A stretch of DNA of 56,679 bases from Pseudomonas sp. NBRC 111124. GTDB lineage: Bacteria; Pseudomonadota; Gammaproteobacteria; Pseudomonadales; Pseudomonadaceae. The stretch is taken from contig NZ_BCBA01000014.1 in assembly GCF_001320245.1 (NCBI RefSeq), forward strand, positions 1 to 56,679, read 5' to 3'. The notes beneath the pieces were generated by a model. The model worked only from the letters and a program-made list of their open reading frames with translations, searched no databases and was not told the origin of the DNA. Of the stretch, positions 31,275-39,588 are shown piece by piece. Position 1 is the first letter of the stretch. Each line of letters starts with the position of its first letter. The translations under genes and the position numbers were made by a program.

Positions 31275-32378
31275 TCAGCCACGCGGCTTGCCGCGACCAC
31301 GGCCGGCCGGCTTGTCACCGTCTGGCTTGCCTGGACGCTTGCGCATTTCGCTCGGGCGCTCGGCCACCGCGCTGCCACGGTTACCTTTGCGCGGTGCTTC
31401 GTCACGCGACTGGCGTGCTGGGCGCTCACCCGAGGTATCGCGCGGCTGACGTGCAGGGCGCTCAGCGGCGGCACCACCTTCCTGGGCCGGGCGCAGGCTG
31501 CGCACGCGCTCGTTGCGGCCCATTGGGCGGCTCGATTTGCGCTGCAGGCGCTCCATCTTGTCCTTGGCCTTGAGGTTCAGGGTCGGCAGCGCTACCGGCT
31601 GCAGGCCCACTTCAGCGGCCAGGATGTCGATTTCGCCCTGGGTCATTTCACGCCAGCGGCCCATCGGCAGGTCGGAGTTGAGGAACACCGGGCCAAAACG
31701 CACGCGCTTCAGGCGGCTGACGACCATGCCCTGGGATTCCCACAGGCGACGCACTTCGCGGTTACGGCCTTCCATTACCACGCAGTGGTACCAGTGGTTG
31801 AAGCCTTCGCCACCCGGCGCCTTCTGGATGTCGGTGAACTTGGCCGGGCCGTCTTCGAGCATCACGCCCGCCTTCAGGCGATCGATCATCTCGTCGTCGA
31901 CTTCACCGCGCACACGCACGGCGTATTCGCGGTCCATCTCGTAGGACGGGTGCATCAGGCGGTTGGCCAGTTCACCGTCGGTGGTGAACAGCAGCAGGCC
32001 GGTGGTGTTGATATCCAGGCGGCCGATGTTGATCCAGCGGCCTTCCTTCGGACGCGGCAGGCGGTCGAACACGGTCGGGCGGCCTTCCGGGTCGTCACGG
32101 GTGCAGATCTCGCCATCGGGCTTGTTGTACATGATCACCCGGCGCGTGGCCTCGGCGGCCTCTTCGCGCTTGATCAGCTTGCCATCGACGGTGATGGCGT
32201 CGTGCAGGTCGACGCGCAGGCCGAGGGTGGCCTCGACGCCGTTGACCTTGATACGGCCCTGGCTGATCCAGGCTTCGACGTCACGGCGCGAACCGACGCC
32301 AATGCGTGCCAGCACTTTCTGCAGCTTTTCGCCGGCTGGCGGGGTGATTTCGGTATTTTGCAGGTCTTGCTCACTCAT
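31275..32378 (-). CDS. rluB: 23S rRNA pseudouridine(2605) synthase (RluB)
   Basis: Converts U2605 of 23S rRNA to pseudouridine. The 367-residue protein has an S4 RNA-binding domain (EKLQKVLARIGVGSRRDVEAWI, about 17-65) and the RsuA/RluB/E/F catalytic domain with GRLDINTTGLLLFTTDGELAN, where the Asp of GRLD is catalytic. A C-terminal tail of about 90 residues (from KMERLQRKSSR) is very basic and rich in Arg, Lys, Pro and Gly, a disordered RNA-binding-like extension common in RluB. The Shine-Dalgarno GGGAGGTG is strong. It is upstream of, but separated by a REP pair from, scpB-scpA. Confidence 0.93.
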   Translation of the reverse strand: MSEQDLQNTEITPPAGEKLQKVLARIGVGSRRDVEAWISQGRIKVNGVEATLGLRVDLHDAITVDGKLIKREEAAEATRRVIMYNKPDGEICTRDDPEGRPTVFDRLPRPKEGRWINIGRLDINTTGLLLFTTDGELANRLMHPSYEMDREYAVRVRGEVDDEMIDRLKAGVMLEDGPAKFTDIQKAPGGEGFNHWYHCVVMEGRNREVRRLWESQGMVVSRLKRVRFGPVFLNSDLPMGRWREMTQGEIDILAAEVGLQPVALPTLNLKAKDKMERLQRKSSRPMGRNERVRSLRPAQEGGAAAERPARQPRDTSGERPARQSRDEAPRKGNRGSAVAERPSEMRKRPGKPDGDKPAGRGRGKPRG

Positions 32379-32539
32379 CTGGGCACCTCCCGGTGTAGGA
32401 ATGAAAACAGGGTCTTGGCGACGAACGCGCCAAAGGGCCGCGCATCATACGCGGTTCGCTGGGGGAACGCACTGGAGGGTAGAGGGTTTTGTGGGCTTTG
32501 GCAGTGAATTCTGCCTAATGGTGATGCGTGGGCAGTTCC

Positions 32540-32634
32540 GGCCCTTTCGCGGGGCAAGCCCGCTCCTACAAGGATCTCCATGCCCCCGGCGAACTGCATC
32601 CCCTGTAGGAGCGGGCTTGTCCCGCGAAGAGGCC
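32540..32634. repeat. REP pair (BIME) between rluB and scpB
   Basis: Two inverted 31-bp REP copies (32540-32570 and 32604-32634) with internal stem GCGGGGCAAGCCCGC. The second has GTCCCGC in place of GCCCCGC, one step of divergence. It lies between the scpB 3' end and the rluB promoter region. Confidence 0.88.
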
Positions 32635-32647
32635 CGCCCAGGTAAAA

Positions 32648-33418
32648 TCAGGGCTCCAGCTTACCCTCTTCCTCCACCGAGGCTTCGGGTTCCTCTTCAC
32701 GCAGGTCATCAAAGTCGGTCTTCAGCCCTTCTTCCATCTGGTCCAGCTCCACTAACAGGCTGCGGAAGCTGGTCTCCTGTTTCGGCTCGCCGGCGGCTTC
32801 CTCTTCGCCCAGGCTGGCATCGGCCAAGGCCTGTATGTGCGCTGGCACCGGGGCATCATCCGGATCCAGTACCGGTTCCGGCTCCATCTCGCGCAGTTCG
32901 GCCAACGCTGGCAGCTCGTCCAGGCTCTTGAGGTTGAAGTGATCGAGAAACGCCTTGGTGGTGGCGAACATCGCCGGGCGGCCGGGCACCTCGCGGTGGC
33001 CGACCACGCGAATCCACTCACGCTCCATCAGCGTCTTGATGATGTTGCTGTTGACCGCCACACCCCGCACATCCTCGATCTCGCCACGGGTGATGGGCTG
33101 ACGGTAGGCGATCAAGGCCATGGTTTCGAGCAGCGCACGGGAATACCGCTGCGGGCGCTCCTCCCACAGCCGGCCGACCCAGGGCGCGAAGTCTTCGCGA
33201 ATCTGCAGGCGGTAACCGGTGGCCACTTCCTTGAGCTCGAAAGCCCGCCCGGCGCAGGACTTGCCGAGCACTTCCAGGGCCTTCTTGAACACTTTCGGCT
33301 CGGGGCGCTCGGCCTCTTCGAACAGTTCATAGAGGCGTTCGAGCGATTGCGGCTTGCCCGAGGCGAGCAGGAAGGCTTCGATCAGCGACGCCAGGTCGCG
33401 GGGTTCATTCAAATTCAT
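32648..33418 (-). CDS. scpB: Segregation and condensation protein B (ScpB)
   Basis: Kleisin-associated protein of the SMC-ScpAB condensin, which compacts and separates sister chromosomes. The 256-residue protein has the two winged-helix domains of ScpB: LASLIEAFLLASGKPQSLERL at the N-terminus, then ALLETMALIAYRQPITRGEIEDVRGVAVNS and GHREVPGRPAMFATTKAFLDHF. An acidic low-complexity tail of about 80 residues (many Glu/Asp) follows. The start at 33418 overlaps the end of scpA by 14 nt, so the two are translationally coupled. Confidence 0.94.
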   Translation of the reverse strand: MNLNEPRDLASLIEAFLLASGKPQSLERLYELFEEAERPEPKVFKKALEVLGKSCAGRAFELKEVATGYRLQIREDFAPWVGRLWEERPQRYSRALLETMALIAYRQPITRGEIEDVRGVAVNSNIIKTLMEREWIRVVGHREVPGRPAMFATTKAFLDHFNLKSLDELPALAELREMEPEPVLDPDDAPVPAHIQALADASLGEEEAAGEPKQETSFRSLLVELDQMEEGLKTDFDDLREEEPEASVEEEGKLEP

Positions 33419-34274
33419 CAGGTTCTTCGACAGACTCGGGGCGCAGCCGCACATGGATCGGCGCGAAGGGCTCATTCTGCACCAGTTCGACCAGCGATTC
33501 CTTCACCAGCTCGAGGATCGCCATGAAGGTCACCACCACGCCAAGCTTGCCTTCCTCGGGGGTGAACAGCTCGACAAACGGCACGAAGGCGCCGCCTTTG
33601 AGGCGCTCCAGCACGTCGCTCATGCGCTCGCGGGTGGACAGCGTCTCGCGGGTGATCTGGTGGCTTTCGAACAGGTCGTTGCGGCGCATGACCTCGGCCA
33701 TGGACACCAGCAGCTCCTCCAGGCTGACCTGCGGCAGCAGCTTGCGCACCTTGGCCTGCGGTGCCTCCAGGCGCGGTACGACGATCTCGCGGCCCACCCG
33801 CGGCAGCTCGTCGATGCCCTCGGCGGCGGCCTTGAAGCGCTCGTACTCCTGCAGGCGGCGGATCAGTTCGGCGCGTGGGTCGCCCTCCTCTTCCTCGACC
33901 GTTGTCGAGCGCGGCAGCAGCATGCGCGACTTGATCTCGGCGAGCATGGCTGCCATCACCAGGTATTCGGCAGCCAGCTCAAGGCGCACGCTCTTCATCA
34001 GCTCGACGTAGCCCATGTACTGGCGGGTGATCTCCGCCACGGGGATGTCGAGGATGTCGATGTTCTGCTTGCGGATCAGGTACAGCAGCAGGTCCAGCGG
34101 GCCCTCGAAGGCTTCGAGGATGACTTCCAGGGCATCCGGCGGGATGTACAGGTCCAGCGGCATTTCGGTCAGCGCTTCGCCGTAGACCAGGGCCAGCTGC
34201 AACTGCTGGGGTGGCGGCTCTTGTTGCACGCCGGCTTCTTCGGCCGGCGCCTCGGGTGCTTCCACCTGGCTCAC
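33405..34274 (-). CDS. scpA: Segregation and condensation protein A (ScpA)
   Basis: Kleisin subunit of the SMC-ScpAB complex. The 289-residue protein has an extra N-terminal Pro/Glu/Gln-rich segment of about 45 residues, then the ScpA core FEGPLDLLLYLIRKQNIDILDIPVAEITRQY and ELAAEYLVMAAMLAEIKSRMLLP. The C-terminal winged helix is FMAILELVKESLVEL. The start is GTG at 34274, overlapping the yciO stop by 4 nt (GTGA). Gene order yciO-scpA-scpB. Confidence 0.94.
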   Translation of the reverse strand: MSQVEAPEAPAEEAGVQQEPPPQQLQLALVYGEALTEMPLDLYIPPDALEVILEAFEGPLDLLLYLIRKQNIDILDIPVAEITRQYMGYVELMKSVRLELAAEYLVMAAMLAEIKSRMLLPRSTTVEEEEGDPRAELIRRLQEYERFKAAAEGIDELPRVGREIVVPRLEAPQAKVRKLLPQVSLEELLVSMAEVMRRNDLFESHQITRETLSTRERMSDVLERLKGGAFVPFVELFTPEEGKLGVVVTFMAILELVKESLVELVQNEPFAPIHVRLRPESVEEPDEFE

Positions 34275-34900
34275 GCGTTGACCATGAACGGCGTGGGGTC
34301 GCCGCAGCCTTCGCGGATCAGCTCAGGTTCATCGCCCGACAGGTCGATGATGGTCGAGGCCTTGAGGTCGCCGAAGCCACCATCGATGACCAGGTCAACA
34401 TGGTGCTCCAGTCGCCCGCGGATCTCGTAGGGGTCGGTCATCGGCTCGGTGTCGCCCGGCAGGATCAGGCTCACGCTCATCAGTGGCTCGCCCAACTCGG
34501 CCAGCAGCGCCAGGGTGATGGCGTGGTCCGGCACGCGCAGGCCGATGGTGCGGCGTTTTTCGTGCAGCAGCAGGCGCGGCACTTCGCGGGTACCGTTGAG
34601 GATGAAGGTATACGGCCCTGGCACATGGGCCTTTAGCAGGCGGAAGGTGCCGGTGTCGACCTTGGCATACAGCCCCAGCTGCGACATGTCGCAGCACATC
34701 AGGGTGAAGTTGTGGGTCTTGTCCAGGCCGCGCAGGCGGCGCACTCGCTCGATCGCCGCCTTGTCTCCGATCTGGCAACCCAGGGCGTAGGCCGAGTCGG
34801 TCGGGTAGACCACCACGCCACCCTTGCGGATGATCTCCACCGCCTGGCGGATCAGGCGCGGCTGTGGGTTCTCCGGATGAATCTGGAAAAATTGGCTCAC
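34271..34900 (-). CDS. yciO: YciO/Sua5-family protein (YrdC domain)
   Basis: A 209-residue YrdC-like protein nearly colinear with E. coli YciO: SQFFQIHPENPQPRLIRQAV, the conserved KGGVVVYPTDSAYALGC, and KTHNFTLMC. The family includes TsaC/Sua5, which make threonylcarbamoyl-AMP for tRNA t6A; YciO itself is a paralogue whose role is less clear. The GTG at 34900 is chosen because the alignment starts there and AGGA lies about 10 nt upstream; the ATG at 34936 would overlap the previous gene. It is 13 nt after the PHP-domain gene and overlaps scpA. Confidence 0.9.
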   Translation of the reverse strand: MSQFFQIHPENPQPRLIRQAVEIIRKGGVVVYPTDSAYALGCQIGDKAAIERVRRLRGLDKTHNFTLMCCDMSQLGLYAKVDTGTFRLLKAHVPGPYTFILNGTREVPRLLLHEKRRTIGLRVPDHAITLALLAELGEPLMSVSLILPGDTEPMTDPYEIRGRLEHHVDLVIDGGFGDLKASTIIDLSGDEPELIREGCGDPTPFMVNA

Positions 34901-34913
34901 GAAGTCATCCTGT

Positions 34914-35774
34914 TCATAGCGCCATAGGCTGTTCATGGCTGAATCGACGCCACAGAGGTGGCAAGTCCTCGGGCAATGGCCGGTAGGCACCGATCTCGCC
35001 CCAGGTGCCGGGGCCGTGGAAGTCGCTGCCAGCGCTTGCCAGCAGGCCGAACTCACGGGTAAGGATGGACATCGTGCCCACCTGCTCGGCTGGCATCATC
35101 CCGTTGACCACTTCAAGTGCCTGCCCGCCTGCCTGAATATAGTCGGCAATCAGCCGCCTGCGCTTGCTGCGGGTCAGATCGTAGTGCATGGGGTGTGCAA
35201 GGCTCACCCATGCGTTGGACTGGCGCAACGTGGCGACAGTTTCCTCGAGCGTTGGCCAGTGCTGCTTGACGTCGCCCAACTTGCCGGCCCCCAGCCACTT
35301 GCGGAAGGCCTCCCCGCGGTCCTTGGCATGCCCGGCGCGCACCAGGAATTCGGCAAAATGCGGCCGCGCCGGGGCGTTGCCGCTGTCGCCCAGTTCCTGT
35401 TGCACGGCCCGCGCGCCATCGAGGGCACCGGGCATGCCCTTGGCCGCCAACCGTTTGTCGATTTCTTCGGCGCGCAACCAGCGGCCGCGGTGCAACGCCT
35501 CGATGGCCTTGAGCAACGGCGGCGCGTCGAGCGGGAAGTTGTAGCCCAGCACGTGGATGGTCGCGCCACCCCAGGTGCACGACAGTTCTACCCCGCTGAC
35601 CCAGCGCATACCGCGCGCCTGGCAGGCCTGGCGCGCCTCGGGCAGGCCTTCGAGGGTGTCGTGGTCGGTCAGTGCCAGCGTTTGCACCCCGTGCTCATGG
35701 GCCCGGGCGACCAGGTCCGTGGGCGACAGGGCGCCGTCGGAGGCCGTGCTGTGACAGTGCAGATCAACATTCAT
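34914..35774 (-). CDS. rnm: PHP-domain RNase AM / YciV (5'-3' exonuclease)
   Basis: A 286-residue PHP-family phosphoesterase. Metal-site motifs are visible: [11 protein letters not shown] at the N-terminus, [11 protein letters not shown], the E of [15 protein letters not shown] and SDFHGPG near the C-terminus. The E. coli homologue YciV (RNase AM, formerly trpH) trims rRNA 5' ends and degrades short 5'-phosphorylated oligonucleotides. The gene is followed by yciO (13 nt) and is divergent from yciB. Confidence 0.9.
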   Translation of the reverse strand: MNVDLHCHSTASDGALSPTDLVARAHEHGVQTLALTDHDTLEGLPEARQACQARGMRWVSGVELSCTWGGATIHVLGYNFPLDAPPLLKAIEALHRGRWLRAEEIDKRLAAKGMPGALDGARAVQQELGDSGNAPARPHFAEFLVRAGHAKDRGEAFRKWLGAGKLGDVKQHWPTLEETVATLRQSNAWVSLAHPMHYDLTRSKRRRLIADYIQAGGQALEVVNGMMPAEQVGTMSILTREFGLLASAGSDFHGPGTWGEIGAYRPLPEDLPPLWRRFSHEQPMAL

Positions 35775-35841
35775 GGAGGAGCGCTTTCGCTGGAATCGAT
35801 GTTTGTTATTATGCCGTCACATCCCGATTCTGGCTGCCATT

Positions 35842-36435
35842 GTGAAACAATTCATCGATTTCATCCCGCTGCTGCTGTTCTTCATCGTCTACAAGCTCGA
35901 CCCGCGCCCGGTGGAGGTCGCAGGCCACAGCTTCGAATTCGGCGGCATCTACAGCGCCACGGCGATGCTGATCATCAGCTCGCTGGTGGTGTACGGCGCG
36001 CTGTTCCTGCGCCAGCGCAAGCTGGAGAAGGGTCAGTGGCTGACCTTGGTCGCCTGCCTGGTGTTCGGCGGCCTGACCCTGACCTTCCACAGCGAAACCT
36101 TCCTCAAGTGGAAGGCGCCGGTGGTCAACTGGCTGTTCGCCCTGGGCTTTGCCGGCAGCCACTTCATCGGCGATCGGGTGCTGATCAAGCGCATCATGGG
36201 CCACGCCCTGACCCTGCCCGATGCCATCTGGTCGCGCCTGAACGTGGCGTGGATCGCTTTCTTCATATTCTGCGGCGCCGCCAACCTGTTCGTCGCCTTC
36301 ACCTTCCAGAGCTTCTGGGTGGACTTCAAGGTGTTCGGCAGCCTCGGCATGACCGTGATCTTCCTGGTGGCGCAGGGCGTGTACCTGTCGCGTCACCTGC
36401 ACGACGACCCTTCCACCTCCAAACCCAAGGATTGA
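35842..36435 (+). CDS. yciB: Septation protein A homologue (YciB)
   Basis: A 197-residue inner-membrane protein with five or six hydrophobic helices. It starts [19 protein letters not shown], with the YciB blocks [18 protein letters not shown] and [16 protein letters not shown]. YciB/IspZ supports cell-envelope and divisome function in Enterobacteria and Shigella. The start is GTG at 35842; a longer frame upstream (from 35773) overlaps the rnm promoter and lacks family similarity. It is followed after 1 nt by yciI. Confidence 0.92.
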   Translation: MKQFIDFIPLLLFFIVYKLDPRPVEVAGHSFEFGGIYSATAMLIISSLVVYGALFLRQRKLEKGQWLTLVACLVFGGLTLTFHSETFLKWKAPVVNWLFALGFAGSHFIGDRVLIKRIMGHALTLPDAIWSRLNVAWIAFFIFCGAANLFVAFTFQSFWVDFKVFGSLGMTVIFLVAQGVYLSRHLHDDPSTSKPKD

Positions 36436-36436
36436 C

Positions 36437-36736
36437 ATGCTCTACGCCATCATCGCCAGCGACGTCGCGAACTCCCTGGAAAAACGCCTGGCTGCACGCC
36501 CGGCGCACATTGAGCGCCTGCAACAGCTCAAGGCCGAAGGCCGCGTGGTGCTGGCCGGCCCGCACCCTGCCATCGACAGCAACGACCCAGGTGATGCCGG
36601 CTTCAGCGGCAGCCTGATCGTCGCCGAGTTCGACTCCCTGGCCGCCGCCCAGGCCTGGGCCGATGCCGACCCGTACATCGCCGCAGGCGTGTACGACAAA
36701 GTCGTCGTCAAGCCGTTCAAGCAAGTCCTGCCTTGA
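36437..36736 (+). CDS. yciI: YciI-like protein
   Basis: A 99-residue ferredoxin-like (alpha-beta) protein of the YCII family: [27 protein letters not shown], with the conserved His, and [17 protein letters not shown] near the C-terminus. The His-Asp pair suggests a catalytic role; the function is unknown. It is 1 nt from yciB, so probably co-transcribed. Confidence 0.93.
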   Translation: MLYAIIASDVANSLEKRLAARPAHIERLQQLKAEGRVVLAGPHPAIDSNDPGDAGFSGSLIVAEFDSLAAAQAWADADPYIAAGVYDKVVVKPFKQVLP

Positions 36737-36743
36737 TGTGCAA

Positions 36744-36772
36744 CCGCGTCGCCGACCGAGCCGGCGACGCGG
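36744..36772 (+). terminator. Hairpin after yciI
   Basis: A perfect 11-bp stem CCGCGTCGCCG / CGGCGACGCGG with a 7-nt loop begins 8 nt after the yciI stop. There is no T-tract, so it is a strong hairpin but an uncertain terminator. Confidence 0.5.
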
Positions 36773-36868
36773 CCTGCCCTGCGCTAATTGCACGCTCGCC
36801 CTCAGTCTGCGGTATCTTTGCCGCTGGCGGACACAGAAGACGCCGTCAATGGTTGAATTGAGTGAGTC

Positions 36869-37546
36869 ATGAGCGAGCTGTTACTGATTGATGATGACCA
36901 GGAACTCTGCGAGCTGCTCGGCAGCTGGCTGACCCAGGAAGGGTTTGCGGTACGCGCCTGCCACGACGGCCAGAGCGCGCGCCAGGCATTGGCCGAGCAT
37001 GCCCCGGCGGCCGTGGTGCTAGATGTGATGCTGCCCGACGGCAGCGGCCTGGAGCTGCTCAAGCAGCTGCGCAGCGAACATGCCGAACTGCCGGTGCTGA
37101 TGCTGTCGGCCCGAGGCGAGCCACTGGACCGCATCCTCGGCCTGGAGCTGGGCGCTGACGACTACCTGGCCAAACCCTGCGACCCCCGTGAGCTCACTGC
37201 CCGCCTGCGCGCCGTGCTGCGCCGCAGCCACCCCACCGCCACCACTACCCAGCTGGAGATCGGTGACCTGGCGTTCAGCCCGGTGCGTGGCGTGGTCAGC
37301 ATCGATGGCCGCGACATGAGCCTGACCCTGTCCGAAAGCCGCATACTCGAGGCGCTGCTGCGCCAGCCGGGCGAGCCGCTGGACAAGCAGGAACTGGCGC
37401 AGATCGCCCTGGGGCGCAAGCTGACCCTGTACGACCGCAGCCTGGACATGCACGTCAGCAACCTGCGTAAAAAAGTCGGCCCACACCCTGATGGACGGCC
37501 GCGGATCGTGGCATTGCGCAGCCGCGGTTACTACTACAGCCTGTAA
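36869..37546 (+). CDS. cpxR: CpxR-like response regulator
   Basis: A 225-residue OmpR/PhoB-type regulator. The receiver domain (1-120) has acidic D8/D9, phosphoacceptor D52 in VVLDVMLPDGSG, S80 and K102 in YLAKPCDP. A winged helix follows (about 130-225) with LTLSESRILEALLRQ and the recognition helix DMHVSNLRKKVGP. The neighbours, a CpxP/Spy-like gene and a CpxA-like kinase, and a TTTAC-N6-TTTAC box ahead of cpxP support the Cpx assignment; the CpxR naming is by neighbourhood and overall resemblance. Confidence 0.88.
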   Translation: MSELLLIDDDQELCELLGSWLTQEGFAVRACHDGQSARQALAEHAPAAVVLDVMLPDGSGLELLKQLRSEHAELPVLMLSARGEPLDRILGLELGADDYLAKPCDPRELTARLRAVLRRSHPTATTTQLEIGDLAFSPVRGVVSIDGRDMSLTLSESRILEALLRQPGEPLDKQELAQIALGRKLTLYDRSLDMHVSNLRKKVGPHPDGRPRIVALRSRGYYYSL

Positions 37547-37552
37547 GCCTGC

Positions 37553-37573
37553 ATGGGGCCGCGTGCGCCCCAT
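37553..37573 (+). terminator. Hairpin after cpxR
   Basis: ATGGGGC / GCCCCAT, a 7-bp perfect stem with a 7-nt loop, 6 nt past the cpxR stop. A short CTTTACC follows. It probably lowers read-through into the CpxP-like gene. Confidence 0.45.
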
Positions 37574-37574
37574 C

Positions 37575-37590
37575 TTTACCCTGCCTTTAC
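37575..37590. promoter_or_regulatory. CpxR-box-like direct repeat before the CpxP-like gene
   Basis: TTTAC-N6-TTTAC (reverse: GTAAA-N6-GTAAA) matches the E. coli CpxR box GTAAA-N4-8-GTAAA. It lies 80 bp upstream of the CpxP-like start and suggests the gene is a target of the adjacent regulator. Confidence 0.5.
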
Positions 37591-37670
37591 GCTGCGCTGA
37601 CTGCGCTTGACCTTGATCTCCCTAGACTGGGCTCATCCGGTAAACACCGGCCCATGACAGGAGAGACACC

Positions 37671-38087
37671 ATGCGCAAGACCCTTATCGCCCTGATGTTC
37701 GCCGCCGCCCTGCCAACCGTGGCCATGGCCATGCCTGAAGGCGGCCCGCGTCACGACGGCCCGCATCACCGCGGTGATGCGCCTTTCGCCCAACTGGACC
37801 TGAGCCGCGACCAGCGCCAGCAGATCGGCCACCTGATGGGTGAGCAGATGAAACAGCGTCACGAGATCACCGAACGCTACCTGAACAAGCTGCCGGCAGC
37901 CGACCAGAAGGCCATGAAAGACGAACTCAAGGCCAGCCACGACAAGACCGACAGCCAGGTTCGCGCGCTGCTCAAGCCTGAGCAGCAGAAGAAGTTCGAC
38001 GAACTGCAGAAGGAACGCGAAGCCCGCAAGGCTGAATGGCAAGAGTTCCAAGCCTGGAAAGCTGCAAAAGCCGCCAAGGCCCAGTAA
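37671..38087 (+). CDS. CpxP/Spy-family periplasmic protein
   Basis: A 138-residue protein with a signal peptide (MRKTLIALMFAAALPTVAMA). A His-rich segment (MPEGGPRHDGPHHRGD) follows, then a helical body of the CpxP/Spy type with two LTxxQ-like motifs in degenerate form (LSRDQRQQ and LKPEQQKKFDEL). Such proteins bind misfolded periplasmic proteins and, for CpxP, inhibit CpxA. The His-rich start might also bind metal. ACAGGAGAG precedes the ATG. It lies between the response regulator and the kinase, unusual relative to E. coli where cpxP is divergent. Confidence 0.88.
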   Translation: MRKTLIALMFAAALPTVAMAMPEGGPRHDGPHHRGDAPFAQLDLSRDQRQQIGHLMGEQMKQRHEITERYLNKLPAADQKAMKDELKASHDKTDSQVRALLKPEQQKKFDELQKEREARKAEWQEFQAWKAAKAAKAQ

Positions 38088-38101
38088 GCTGCCTGCTCAG
38101 T

Positions 38102-38132
38102 GCCCGGCCCGCCTCCAGCGGGCCGGGCTTTT
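38102..38132 (+). terminator. Terminator between the CpxP-like gene and cpxA
   Basis: An 11-bp perfect stem GCCCGGCCCGC / GCGGGCCGGGC with a 5-nt loop is followed by TTTT. It starts 14 nt past the CpxP-like stop and 20 nt before cpxA, so cpxA may depend on read-through. Confidence 0.75.
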
Positions 38133-38152
38133 CCCGTTTTCAGGAGGTGCTC

Positions 38153-39487
38153 TTGCGTTCTCTGTTCTGGCGCATCCTGGCCAGCTTCTGGCTGGCTATC
38201 ACCCTGGTCGCGGGCCTGTCGATTCTGCTCGGCCATATGCTCAACCAGGACGCCTGGATCCTCAGCCGTCACCCGGGCCTCCAGTCCATGGCCAGCCATT
38301 GGGCCAAGCATTATGAGCAAGAGGGCCTGGAGTCTGCCCAGGCGTTTCTGGAGCGACGCAAAGAGCGCTACAAGATCGACGTGCAGGTGCTCGACGACAG
38401 TGGCGATGCCGTGGTGCCTGGCACGTTCCCGCGTCGCGCGGCAGCCTTCGAGGCGCGTCAGCACAATGACGAGCGCCGCCTGCCCTGGCGCCGGTTGACC
38501 GAGGAATACACCAGCCCCGACAGCGGCAACACTTACCTGCTGATCTACCGCATCCCGCACCCGGAACTGGACGCCTGGCACCGCGAGAGCCTGCTGTGGC
38601 CGTTGAGCGCACTGGGCATCGCGTTGGTGGTGCTGACCGTGTTCAGCCTCTTGGTAACCCTGTCGATCACCCGCCCGCTCAGCCGCCTGCGCGGCGCCGT
38701 GCATGACCTAGGCCAGGCCACCTACCAGCAGAACAGCCTGGCCCGCCTGGCCGCTCGGCGTGACGAGTTCGGCGTGCTGGCCAAGGACTTCAACAAGATG
38801 GGTGCACGCCTGCAGAGCCTGATCGGCAGCCAGCGCCAGCTACTGCGCGACGTGTCCCACGAGCTGCGCTCACCGCTGGCCCGCCTGCGCATTGCCCTGG
38901 CCCTCGCCGAGCGCGCCGAAACCGAACAGCGCCAGGCGTTGTGGCCACGGCTGACCCGGGAATGCGACCGCCTTGAAGACTTGATCAGCGAAATCCTGAC
39001 CTTGGCCAGGGTCGACGCCGAGCAGGCCCATGCCGAGCCTGTCGACCTCAACGCGCTGCTGGGCAGCGTGCGCAAGGACGCTCAGCTCAGCGCACCAGAG
39101 CAGGAAGTGAAGCTCGAGGCGCAGCCCGGGCTGGCGCTGCAAGGTTGGCCGACGCTGATCGAGCGTGCCGTGGACAACCTGGTGCGCAATGCCCTGCGCT
39201 TCAACCCGGAGGGGCAACCGATCGAGATCAGCGCGCAGCGCGAGCAAGAGAAGATCGTGTTGAGCGTGCGCGATCATGGGCCGGGGGCGGCGCCGGAGCA
39301 TCTGGCGCAGTTGGGCGAGCCGTTCTTCCGGGCACCGGGGCAGGAAGCGGCTGGGCATGGCCTGGGGCTGGCGATCGCGCGCAAGGCGGCGGAGCGGCAT
39401 GGCGGGAGTCTGGTGCTGGTGAACCACCCGCAGGGTGGGTTCGTGGCCCGCTTGGAGTTGCCGCTGGGGGTTGTGACTGGCAGTTAA
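38153..39487 (+). CDS. cpxA: CpxA-like sensor histidine kinase
   Basis: A 444-residue membrane kinase. Two membrane helices (about 8-28 and 148-170) flank a periplasmic sensor domain of about 120 residues. A HAMP segment (171-224) follows, then the H-box LRDVSHELRSPLARLRIALA with H236, the N-box DNLVRNALRFNPEGQ, and the G1/G2 boxes VRDHGPGAAPEHL and GHGLGLAIARKAAERHGG. The start is TTG at 38153 (MRSLFWRILASFWL): AGGAGG lies 5 nt before it, while the in-frame GTG two codons earlier overlaps that ribosome site. Confidence 0.9.
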   Translation: MRSLFWRILASFWLAITLVAGLSILLGHMLNQDAWILSRHPGLQSMASHWAKHYEQEGLESAQAFLERRKERYKIDVQVLDDSGDAVVPGTFPRRAAAFEARQHNDERRLPWRRLTEEYTSPDSGNTYLLIYRIPHPELDAWHRESLLWPLSALGIALVVLTVFSLLVTLSITRPLSRLRGAVHDLGQATYQQNSLARLAARRDEFGVLAKDFNKMGARLQSLIGSQRQLLRDVSHELRSPLARLRIALALAERAETEQRQALWPRLTRECDRLEDLISEILTLARVDAEQAHAEPVDLNALLGSVRKDAQLSAPEQEVKLEAQPGLALQGWPTLIERAVDNLVRNALRFNPEGQPIEISAQREQEKIVLSVRDHGPGAAPEHLAQLGEPFFRAPGQEAAGHGLGLAIARKAAERHGGSLVLVNHPQGGFVARLELPLGVVTGS

Positions 39488-39504
39488 GTCGTGCTGGGCT
39501 TACC

Positions 39505-39582
39505 GGCCCTTTCGCGGGGCAAGCCCGCTCCTACAGGGTTTCGCGGTTGCTTGTAAGAGCGGGCTTGCCCCGCGAAGAAGCC
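39505..39582. repeat. REP pair (BIME) between cpxA and nitroreductase gene
   Basis: Two inverted 31-bp REP copies (39505-39535 and 39552-39582, the latter with TGTAAGAG and GAAGCC changes) with the standard GCGGGGCAAGCCCGC internal stem, 16 bp apart. It lies at a convergent gene junction. Confidence 0.88.
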
Positions 39583-39588
39583 AGCGCG

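Noticed and set aside
37671..38087. cpxP-like gene as a metal-resistance protein because of its His-rich start
   Set aside because: The helical LxxxQ-type body and the neighbouring Cpx-like kinase/regulator fit the CpxP/Spy family better; metal binding stays only a side possibility.
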